Assembly: GCA_020350865.1 (NCBI GenBank)
Contig: CP070726.1
Coordinates: forward strand, 1,201,844-1,207,425
DNA length: 5,582 bases
Direction: 5' to 3'
Source: Thermoplasmata archaeon
Lineage (GTDB): Archaea > Thermoplasmatota > Thermoplasmata > GCA-020350865
Below are positions 1-5,142 of the stretch, piece after piece (position 1 is the first letter of the stretch; each line of letters opens with the position of its first letter). The notes under the pieces were generated by a model that worked only from the letters and a program-made list of their open reading frames with translations, was not told the DNA's origin and made no database searches. Position numbers and translations under genes: made by a program.

Positions 1-425
1 AGACCTATCTCAATTTCGATATGGCCGGCATCAATTACCCTGCACCATTCGCTCTCAACGCGTTTATCGGGCCCGATGAGGACCCTGAGGTGGTGGAGCA
101 GGAAGATTTGGTCAGGCTGACCAACAGAACGGCCCACGACATCCTGAAATATCCAAGGGTGTCGGGGGTGAACGTGGAGGAGCAGTCACACAGGGGCAGC
201 GACCACTACCGCTTCGAGGAGATCGGTGTGCCCATCGTGTTCTTCTACGGGCTCTCCGCAAGCGAGTACGATGCCTATCACAGCCCCGATGACACCCTTG
301 AGGAGATGGAGAGGGTGGCGGGAGGCCAGGACAACCTCATGGCCGGTTTTGACACGGTGGCCTGGATGGGTTTTTATCTCACAGTGGTTCTGGACAACGA
401 TGATACGGTTCACCAGCTGTTCTGA
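1..425 (+). CDS. M28-family zinc aminopeptidase, C-terminal fragment (5' end outside window)
   Basis: The frame is open from the left edge (first full codon at base 3) to a TGA at 423-425. It encodes the last ~140 residues of an M28 (Zn-dependent aminopeptidase/carboxypeptidase) catalytic domain. Two metal-site motifs are visible. NFDMAG (bases 12-29) contains the Asp that in this family ligates the second zinc. DAYHSPDDT (bases 270-296) matches the usual C-terminal 'yHtp.Dt' motif with the last zinc-binding His. Between them, GSDHYRFEEIGVPIVFFYG matches the conserved strand and loop before that His. The first zinc ligands and the catalytic Glu lie upstream of the window, so activity cannot be judged. 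The ATG at 21 is internal to the conserved NFDMAG block and is not the real start. Members are often secreted or membrane-attached peptidases; no C-terminal anchor follows here. The gene converges with the next gene, and I see no oligo-T terminator for it on the + strand. Confidence 0.88.
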   Translation, partial: TYLNFDMAGINYPAPFALNAFIGPDEDPEVVEQEDLVRLTNRTAHDILKYPRVSGVNVEEQSHRGSDHYRFEEIGVPIVFFYGLSASEYDAYHSPDDTLEEMERVAGGQDNLMAGFDTVAWMGFYLTVVLDNDDTVHQLF

Positions 426-451
426 AACCGTATGATTCTAGGGTCTGTTGG

Positions 452-458
452 AAAAAAA
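452..458 (-). terminator. Oligo-T terminator of the membrane-anchored protein gene
   Basis: Seven T residues follow the TAA stop (461-459) directly on the - strand. A bare U-tract without a hairpin is the usual intrinsic terminator in archaea. It sits in the 33-base gap between convergent genes. Confidence 0.6.
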
Positions 459-1085
459 TTACGGCTCCTCTTCTGTTTCGTTTCCCCCGTAAAAAATCTG
501 TATCTGGATGGTGTACTGCACATCCTCTCCTGTATAGCAGTCCACCCTCAGGGTCCAGTTTCCGGGCTCTAGCCTCTTTGCAGATATTGCTTCCTGGATG
601 GAGGCGGATGCCCCCTCGTAGTCGGGGTCCGTGCTCTCGAAGTCCCCCCCCGCATCCTTTTCGGGGGAGTACAGGTACAGGTCCACATCGTTTCTATCGC
701 CGCCGTCGATTCTGGGTCTGCCGCCATCCCCATCGGACACGATTTGGACCTCCGAGGTGTTGCTTTCCACTGGCACCGGATACAGGTTGTAGGTCTCCCC
801 CTCCCCCTCGCCCCTGGGGTCGTCCATGAGCTGCTGGAAGGCGTACATCTTGCGTCCGTGCGCAAGCGAATCGGATATGATGCCGCTGTCGTAATCATCC
901 GGTATCTCTTCGTCTGGCCCCTCATCCTCCCCATCGGAATCCGGGGAGAAGGAGGCAACGTCTATGGCCCCGGCCCAGTAGGCGAAGTCCAGAGCCAGGA
1001 TGATCACGATGACGATCATTGCGACTATGCCCTTCATGTTCTTGGGTTTGGTAAACCAATTTACGATGTTGTCGAGAATTGCCAT
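459..1085 (-). CDS. Membrane-anchored acidic protein with PPC-like extracellular beta domain (hypothetical)
   Basis: I do not recognise a named family for this 208-residue protein. Residues 1-18 are short and positively charged (two Lys around Pro14), residues 19-41 form one strongly hydrophobic segment, and residues 45-66 are a very acidic linker. This predicts a single-pass anchor with the bulk of the protein outside the cell. Residues ~98-199 look like a beta-sandwich: DVDLYLYSP (133-141), a Glu/Asp-rich middle, then EPGNWTLRVDCYTG (173-186) and alternating strands to 199. This order resembles the bacterial/archaeal pre-peptidase C-terminal (PPC) domain, but I offer that as a fold resemblance, not a family assignment. 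N-glycosylation sequons at N109, N176 and N202 fit an exposed domain. The ATG at 1085 sits just downstream of a good TATA box and has no Shine-Dalgarno site, so the mRNA is probably nearly leaderless. It lies downstream of the radical SAM gene with a 60-base gap containing a terminator and promoter, so it is probably transcribed alone. Confidence 0.8.
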   Translation of the reverse strand: MAILDNIVNWFTKPKNMKGIVAMIVIVIILALDFAYWAGAIDVASFSPDSDGEDEGPDEEIPDDYDSGIISDSLAHGRKMYAFQQLMDDPRGEGEGETYNLYPVPVESNTSEVQIVSDGDGGRPRIDGGDRNDVDLYLYSPEKDAGGDFESTDPDYEGASASIQEAISAKRLEPGNWTLRVDCYTGEDVQYTIQIQIFYGGNETEEEP

Positions 1086-1110
1086 GGTCGATAATATAAT
1101 TGGTCGGAGC

Positions 1111-1124
1111 AGTATTATATTTTT
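1111..1124 (-). promoter_or_regulatory. Archaeal TATA-box promoter of the membrane-anchored protein gene
   Basis: The - strand reads AAAAATATAATACT here, a close match to an archaeal TATA box. Its centre is about 32 bases ahead of the ATG at 1085. With initiation ~25 bases downstream, the transcript would start about 6 bases before the ATG, in the AT-rich stretch 1091-1099. The absence of any Shine-Dalgarno match before this ATG agrees with a nearly leaderless mRNA. Confidence 0.65.
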
Positions 1125-1131
1125 CCATGGT

Positions 1132-1137
1132 AAAAAA
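1132..1137 (-). terminator. Oligo-T terminator after the radical SAM gene
   Basis: A run of six T residues on the - strand lies 8 bases after the radical SAM stop codon and just ahead of the next promoter. It fits a hairpin-independent archaeal terminator for the thiL-radical SAM transcript. Confidence 0.5.
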
Positions 1138-1145
1138 GGTCGTGA

Positions 1146-2147
1146 TTACTCCCTCAAGGGTATCTTTTGGCCGCATTTTGGGCATTTTCCGTCCTGTACA
1201 TAATGCCCTCTCGTGGAGAAACCCACCCTTTCGATGAGCAGCTCCCCGCACTGGGGGCAGAACGTGTTCTCGTAGTCCCCGTGGGGAACGTTGCCGAGGT
1301 ACACATGCTTCAGACCCGCTTTCTTGGCGATATCGTGGGCCAAACCCAGGGTGCTCATGGGTGTTGCGGAGGCGTCGAGCATCTTGTAATCGGGATGGAA
1401 CCTTGAGAAATGTACGGGCGTGTCCTCGCCCAGGTCGTCTGCCACCCAGGTGGAGAACTCACTGATTTCAGGTTCGCTGTCGTTGTGCTGCGGGATGATC
1501 AGGTAAGTGAGCTCAATTAAGATTCCGAGCTCTTTTGCACGCTTGCAGGTTTCCAAAACCGGTTGCAGTTTGGCCTTGCATATCTTCTTGTAAAAATCGT
1601 CTTTGAATGCCTTGACATCCACGTTCATGGCGTCCAGATAGGGGCTGATCTTCTCCAAGGGCTCCTTTTCGATAAAACCGTTTGTGACGTAGCAGGTGTA
1701 CAGCCCGGCTTCCTTTGCTAAAACTGACGCATCGTACGTGAACTCGTACCAGATGGTGGGCTCGTTGTACGTCCAGGCGATGCCGTCGCACTTGTACCTC
1801 CTGGCCGTGTCCACCACCTTCTCCTTTTCCAGGCGCTTGAATCTCATGCCCTCGAAATCGGCCTGGGAGATGGAGTGGTTCTGGCAGTGGAGGCATTTCA
1901 GGTTGCACCCCACCGTTCCGAACGAGAGCACGTATGTTCCCGGATAAAAGTGGTAGAGCGGCTTTTTCTCTATTGGGTCGGGTGTCACCGATGTTGCCAT
2001 GCCGTATATCAGGGTGTTCAGCACGCCGTTCTCGTTTACCCGGACACCGCAGATGCCCCTCTTGCCCTCAGATATCTTGCAGTTATGGGGACACAAGAGG
2101 CAGTGGACCTTCTCGCCCTCCTTCTCCCAGAACTGGGCCTCCTTCAT
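1146..2147 (-). CDS. AmmeMemoRadiSam-type radical SAM enzyme (COG1180, PflA-like)
   Basis: This 333-residue protein is a radical SAM enzyme of the pyruvate-formate-lyase-activase-like COG1180 group, the branch named AmmeMemoRadiSam because the gene often accompanies AMMECR1 and Memo genes. The [4Fe-4S]/SAM motif is CNLKCLHC (Cys81, 85, 88). Before it is the family's N-terminal cysteine block, CLLCPHNC with Cys33 following (16, 19, 23, 33). The C-terminus has two CPxC pairs (297/300 and 322/325) forming a zinc-ribbon-like tail. VTNGFIEKEP and MNVDVKAFKDDFY are typical barrel segments. Length is normal for the family. Its substrate is not known from the sequence. I chose the ATG at 2147 because it overlaps the thiL stop as ATGA and has AGGTGG at 2158-2153, five bases upstream. 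A GTG at 2156 would add three residues but would use up that site. The overlap indicates an operon and translational coupling with thiL. AMMECR1 and Memo are absent from the window. Confidence 0.9.
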   Translation of the reverse strand: MKEAQFWEKEGEKVHCLLCPHNCKISEGKRGICGVRVNENGVLNTLIYGMATSVTPDPIEKKPLYHFYPGTYVLSFGTVGCNLKCLHCQNHSISQADFEGMRFKRLEKEKVVDTARRYKCDGIAWTYNEPTIWYEFTYDASVLAKEAGLYTCYVTNGFIEKEPLEKISPYLDAMNVDVKAFKDDFYKKICKAKLQPVLETCKRAKELGILIELTYLIIPQHNDSEPEISEFSTWVADDLGEDTPVHFSRFHPDYKMLDASATPMSTLGLAHDIAKKAGLKHVYLGNVPHGDYENTFCPQCGELLIERVGFSTRGHYVQDGKCPKCGQKIPLRE

Positions 2148-3124
2148 CGTTGCCACCTGAAATGCTCGAACCCTTTATTCTCAAGAGTATTAGGCACGCC
2201 ATCCTTTATAAGTGTATTCTTTTCATTCTCCACAACCCTCCCAATGGGAGTAATCCTTGTTCCGATAGCCGACAAGACTTTCCTTGTCTCCTCCCACCCT
2301 TTATCTTGGACTGTGAATAACAGCTCGTAATCACCGCCGAAATAGAGGGCAAGATTCTCCACGTCCATTTCCATGATCTTGGCCATGCCCGCAGCCTCGC
2401 TGGAAACGGGGATGGTGTTGAGGTCCAGTTCATAGCCTGTTCCGTTCACCCGGCCCATCTGGTATATGGAGGAGGCCAGGCCGTCCGAGATGTCCATGCA
2501 CGACGTCACGCAGCCCGTTCTGGCCAGGGCCCTGCCCTCTTTGAGCCTCGGCTGTATCTCGAGTAGGTTTTTCACGGCTGCCTGCTCGTCCATGCCGCTC
2601 TTCAAGGCATGGTACGCTGCGGCGGCCTTTCCCAGATCGCCGGTGACGGCCACAACGTCCCCGGGTTCTGCGCCCGTTCTCAGCAGAACCTCGGATTCAG
2701 CCGCTCTGCCCAATGCGCAGCCGGAGATGGTGAGGGTTTCCGCCTCCTTGGTGTCCCCGCCCACAATGGGTGTGGAATATTCCCCTGCGCATGCCTTCAT
2801 TCCAGAAATCAGTTCCGAAAGCATGTCCGCCTCATAGTCCCCGGGAAGACCCAAAGAAAAGACCAGACAGAGGGGCTCGCCTCCCATTGCAGCAATATCG
2901 GAGAGGTTCACTGCAGCCGCATGCCATCCCGCCTGCCAGGGTGTTGCCTGCTTTGGGATGTGGGTGTGGGCCGATATCATATCGGTTGTCATAAGCAGGT
3001 ACTCGTCCCCGAATTCGAGGACGGCGCAGTCGTCCTGCCTTCCCGCAAAATCCCGCCCGTCCTCACCTAGGAAATCGCGGATGAGCTCGATTGCCTTCCT
3101 CTCCCCCAGATCACTCAGTTTCAC
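2144..3124 (-). CDS. thiL: Thiamine-monophosphate kinase
   Basis: ThiL phosphorylates thiamine monophosphate with ATP to give thiamine diphosphate, the last step of cofactor synthesis in the cytoplasm. At 326 residues it has the normal length and the AIR-synthase-like two-domain layout. The N-terminal half holds the metal/nucleotide residues: QDDCAVL (30-36), TTDM (46-49), NLSDIAAMGG (73-82) and GGDT (122-125). The C-terminal half holds MDISDGL (210-216) and FGGDYELLFT (262-271). All the signature segments appear intact. The start is GTG at 3124: the protein then begins MKLSDLGERKAIELI as expected for the family, and GGTGAG (3133-3128) lies just upstream as a ribosome-binding site. The TGA stop overlaps the ATG of the radical SAM gene. 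A 70-base gap separates it from the ferredoxin gene, with a possible weak promoter near 3154-3166. No TPP riboswitch is visible in the leader. Confidence 0.93.
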   Translation of the reverse strand: MKLSDLGERKAIELIRDFLGEDGRDFAGRQDDCAVLEFGDEYLLMTTDMISAHTHIPKQATPWQAGWHAAAVNLSDIAAMGGEPLCLVFSLGLPGDYEADMLSELISGMKACAGEYSTPIVGGDTKEAETLTISGCALGRAAESEVLLRTGAEPGDVVAVTGDLGKAAAAYHALKSGMDEQAAVKNLLEIQPRLKEGRALARTGCVTSCMDISDGLASSIYQMGRVNGTGYELDLNTIPVSSEAAGMAKIMEMDVENLALYFGGDYELLFTVQDKGWEETRKVLSAIGTRITPIGRVVENEKNTLIKDGVPNTLENKGFEHFRWQR

Positions 3125-3156
3125 CCGCTCACCATCAAGAGATTGTTTATTAGCAT
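3121..3156 (-). other. Possible 11-codon leader ORF overlapping the thiL start
   Basis: An ATG at 3156 opens a tiny frame, MLINNLLMVSG, whose TGA overlaps the thiL GTG as GTGA, the same 4-base arrangement used between thiL and the next gene. A strong Shine-Dalgarno-like GGAGGAG lies at 3177-3171, but it is about 14-16 bases from the ATG, which is longer than usual. It could be a translated coupling peptide or chance. If transcription starts near 3134, this ATG would not be in the mRNA. Confidence 0.2.
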
Positions 3157-3166
3157 AATGTAAATG
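3154..3166 (-). promoter_or_regulatory. Possible weak TATA-like element ahead of thiL
   Basis: The - strand reads CATTTACATTATG, an AT-rich element with its centre about 36 bases before the thiL GTG, so initiation would fall near 3134, leaving a leader of ~10 bases that still includes GGTGAG. The match to an archaeal TATA box is moderate, and thiL could instead be read through from the ferredoxin promoter. Confidence 0.3.
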
Positions 3167-3194
3167 TTCTCTCCTCCGAAAGAACGGAAATCGA

Positions 3195-3386
3195 TTACGC
3201 CGCTTTCGCCCTGGCCTTCTCGATGCTCATGGCACCCACGGGGCAGACTGTGACACAGGAGCCGCAGTCCGTGCACTCGTCGTTGTCGATGTCCACCCAG
3301 GCCTCATATACAGTTATGCAGTTCACGGGGCACACGGCCACACACCCGCCGCACAGCATGCACATGTCAGGTTCCAGCTTCACCAT
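3195..3386 (-). CDS. Small 2[4Fe-4S] ferredoxin
   Basis: This 63-residue protein is almost entirely a bacterial-type two-cluster ferredoxin fold and serves as a soluble low-potential electron carrier. The two cluster motifs are intact: CMLCGGCVAVCP (Cys9, 12, 15, 19) and CTDCGSCVTVCP (Cys38, 41, 44, 48). Each motif's first three Cys and the other motif's last Cys bind one cluster. I chose the ATG at 3386 (MVKLEPDMCML), because the first cluster motif begins eight residues later, as is usual. A TATA box lies about 33 bases upstream. An in-frame ATG at 3503 would give 102 residues, but the extra stretch lies upstream of the TATA box and overlaps the end of the neighbouring gene. It has no redox-enzyme fusion partner. 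It points the same way as thiL and the radical SAM gene and could reduce the latter's cluster, but the sequence does not prove this. Similar archaeal ferredoxins also serve lipid geranylgeranyl reductases. Confidence 0.9.
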   Translation of the reverse strand: MVKLEPDMCMLCGGCVAVCPVNCITVYEAWVDIDNDECTDCGSCVTVCPVGAMSIEKARAKAA

Positions 3387-3413
3387 TTCGTTCCCGGTGG
3401 TTAATGGAAACGG

Positions 3414-3423
3414 GTATAAAAAA
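3414..3423 (-). promoter_or_regulatory. TATA box of the ferredoxin gene, merged with an oligo-T run
   Basis: The - strand reads TTTTTTATAC here. The TATA-like core is about 33 bases ahead of the ferredoxin ATG at 3386, predicting a leader of roughly 7 bases; no Shine-Dalgarno site is seen before that ATG. The six T residues (3423-3418) also lie 28 bases after the stop of the large upstream gene and could end its transcript, so one element may do both jobs. Confidence 0.55.
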
Positions 3424-3450
3424 GGTTTGGTGCGGTGTTCGAGGGAGTGG

Positions 3451-5052
3451 TTACATGGGGACTTGCCAGACACAATCCGTTTTGACATGTATCCAGTACC
3501 CATATCCGGGATACATCAGGTCTTCAGGATCCAAGGGCTCCTCCTTTCCCGTGGTCGTATTGTAGAACTCCACCCGGTTGTACTTTCCCGAAATCGAGGA
3601 CAGTGCCTCCTCCACCGTTCTGATGGTTACGGACGGGTAACCGACCAGGTTCCACCCCGTCTTCAGGGTAATCTGCGTGGAGACAGGGACCCTTCCCGCA
3701 ACAACGAGATGATCCGAACTCAACATGTCGATGTAATACCCGTATTTATGGTCGATTTCTATAATATTGTTGAAATAGTGCGGTTTGTCCCTGTGCCAAC
3801 CGAGCCAGGGCCTGGACTTCCCAGCATGATAGCCTTGCACTTTCACATAATTGCCTTCTATGGTCTGAAGAACGCATTTCATGGAGGTGTTGTACTGAAC
3901 CAGGGGCACCGATATCAGGTTCCAGTCCTCCACAAGGTAGTTCACGAACTTGCCCACTATGTTGTTGTTCTGCTCCTCCTTATCGGAAGTATCGTTGGCC
4001 CTGACGAGATAGAAATAATCGCTCCAGTCCCCGTCACCTGCGCCCTCATCGGTCCAGTTATACGTGAGTGACCCGTTTGCTGGTACCCAGGCTGCGAACT
4101 CGTAGTCGCCATTTAAGCTCGAAATCGATTTGTACACCGTGTATCCGGTAACATTGTCATTGCCACCGCCATCATCCGAAGAGGCGTTCCAGAACAGCTC
4201 GATATTGGCAGGTGCGCCTGGGGATAGTCTCGCATGAAAATTCGAGGCCGGGGCGCATAACCCTGAGATGGTGTAATTAAGTGCCCAGCAATGTAAAATT
4301 GGTGTTTCTTCTTTAGTCCCAATGAAATTACCAACAAGTTTTATTGAAGGGTGTAAATTTGAGTCAATTGAGGAGATATCTATTACTTCCTCCTTTAAAT
4401 TCTCAAAACCGGGAATGGGATTGCCACTAGTTCCATCAATTAATGTAATATTGATATAGGTATCTGTTAGCTCTGTTTTATCTATTAATAGTTCGTCCCA
4501 TTTATAGCCATTTGGTAAAATTATTTCGACAGAGGTTAATATTCCTTCTGATAAATGTTTCGGCTTAAAATTACCTGAAGTGTTGAATCTGATATTATCC
4601 CACAGTGAATTGCTATAGTATCCTGACGAATCTGATGTATCACCGAATTGGGCGACATTGTTTGAAGTGGAACTTGTGTATTTATTTGTCCCGTTGATGC
4701 AGAGGAAATTATCAACATAGACCATGAAATCAGTGTTTTTAGCTGTAAGCCGATATGTATGAATTCTATCAGTGGTATTTATGTAATAAACAAGCGAGGA
4801 ATCATACCATCCCTGAATTCTGTTTTCGAAAAATTGTATTCCTTCATAGCGTAAACCATCCCTTATATAGAGGAAAAGGTCAGAATTAGGACCGATATCT
4901 TCGACCTTCATTTTCGCCTCTAATGTTGTCCCAACCGAGTTAGATGCGTTCCAATCGTAATTATACATCCAATAAGCATTCTCCGAGGTTGTATTTAAAT
5001 AAAGGTATCCTCCTGAAGCATTAGCAAAATGCGATGCTGCATTCTCGCTCAA
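3451..5052 (-). CDS. Large secreted modular protein (lectin-like + Fn3 + twofold C-terminal module), part downstream of an in-frame stop
   Basis: The frame is open from 5139 to a TAA at 3453-3451, but it contains no ATG or GTG before residue 29; the 5052 end is only the first TTG. It is therefore best read as the continuation of the frame ending at 5140. Counting from the TTG, residues ~1-158 look like a concanavalin/LamG-like beta sandwich (GGYLYLNTT, FMVYVDNFLCING, WDNIRFNT). Residues ~169-262 form a second beta module with TYINITLIDGTSGNPIPGFE. Residues ~267-355 form a fibronectin type III-like domain (FWNASSDDGGGNDNVTGYTVY). Residues ~377-533 form a C-terminal module of two similar halves. 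About 15 N-glycosylation sequons fit an exported protein. There is no C-terminal membrane anchor, sortase motif or catalytic motif. Surface-layer-associated, adhesive or glycan-binding roles are possible, but no function can be assigned. Without the upstream part it has no export signal. Base composition changes sharply near 4260. Confidence 0.7.
   Translation of the reverse strand: MSENAASHFANASGGYLYLNTTSENAYWMYNYDWNASNSVGTTLEAKMKVEDIGPNSDLFLYIRDGLRYEGIQFFENRIQGWYDSSLVYYINTTDRIHTYRLTAKNTDFMVYVDNFLCINGTNKYTSSTSNNVAQFGDTSDSSGYYSNSLWDNIRFNTSGNFKPKHLSEGILTSVEIILPNGYKWDELLIDKTELTDTYINITLIDGTSGNPIPGFENLKEEVIDISSIDSNLHPSIKLVGNFIGTKEETPILHCWALNYTISGLCAPASNFHARLSPGAPANIELFWNASSDDGGGNDNVTGYTVYKSISSLNGDYEFAAWVPANGSLTYNWTDEGAGDGDWSDYFYLVRANDTSDKEEQNNNIVGKFVNYLVEDWNLISVPLVQYNTSMKCVLQTIEGNYVKVQGYHAGKSRPWLGWHRDKPHYFNNIIEIDHKYGYYIDMLSSDHLVVAGRVPVSTQITLKTGWNLVGYPSVTIRTVEEALSSISGKYNRVEFYNTTTGKEEPLDPEDLMYPGYGYWIHVKTDCVWQVPM
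3454..3924 (-). repeat. Internal twofold protein repeat in the C-terminal module of the secreted protein
   Basis: Two units align by eye. Unit 1 (3924-3655) begins WNLISVPLV, continues VLQTIEGNYVKVQGY and ends near YGYYI. Unit 2 (3654-3454) begins WNLVGYPSV, continues ALSSISGKYNRVEFY and ends near YGYWI. The shared pattern is WNL-x(2)-(V/Y)P, then L-x2-I-x-G-x-Y-x2-V-x2-Y, then YGY-(Y/W)-I. This indicates an ancient duplication within the domain at the protein level; the DNA of the halves is not obviously alike. Confidence 0.6.
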
Positions 5053-5139
5053 ATTCCATTCATCTAAATCTGGTTCAATATCTGCTTCATATTCATATTC
5101 CCACTTGGAACCGTTTTCATCGAATTCTAGTATAACATA

Positions 5140-5142
5140 TCA
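5140..5142 (-). other. In-frame TGA splitting the large secreted-protein gene
   Basis: On the - strand the frame reads ...LIFHE, TGA, YVILEFDENG..., and stays in the same frame on both sides. The next 29 codons contain no ATG or GTG, so restart is poorly supported. A single change from GGA (Gly), CGA (Arg) or TGG (Trp) would create this TGA. TGA is an ordinary stop elsewhere in the window (thiL, peptidase), so genome-wide recoding is unlikely. It may be a true nonsense mutation, an assembly or sequencing error, or, least likely, programmed readthrough. Confidence 0.75.

Noticed and set aside
849..866. Perfect 6-base inverted repeat (CTTGCG / CGCAAG) with a 6-base loop
   Set aside because: It lies within the coding region, has no T-run or conserved context, and this size is expected by chance.
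1000..1020. Repeated GATCA/GATGA tracts and a small inverted repeat
   Set aside because: They are explained by Ile/Val/Met codons of the transmembrane segment in the membrane-anchored protein.
744..1094. + strand open frame opposite the membrane-anchored protein
   Set aside because: The - strand frame has a TM anchor, promoter and terminator in the right places; the + frame has none.
2148..2156. GTG start for the radical SAM gene, three codons upstream of the chosen ATG
   Set aside because: It would consume the AGGTGG ribosome-binding site; the ATG overlaps the thiL stop as ATGA with good spacing.
2609..3070. + strand open frame opposite thiL
   Set aside because: It lies fully inside a confidently identified thiL on the other strand and shows no family features.
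3387..3503. Longer ferredoxin start giving a 39-residue N-terminal extension
   Set aside because: The extension overlaps the end of the upstream gene, lies ahead of the TATA box and has no ferredoxin similarity.
3223..4071. Long + strand open frame (about 280 codons) opposite the ferredoxin and the secreted protein's C-terminal part
   Set aside because: It is antisense to two genes with clear protein motifs; its translation has no recognisable domain and its openness follows from codon bias on the other strand.
5140..5142. TGA as a reassigned sense codon (Trp or selenocysteine)
   Set aside because: TGA ends thiL and the peptidase normally, and no selenocysteine-type hairpin is apparent nearby; a local mutation or error is simpler.
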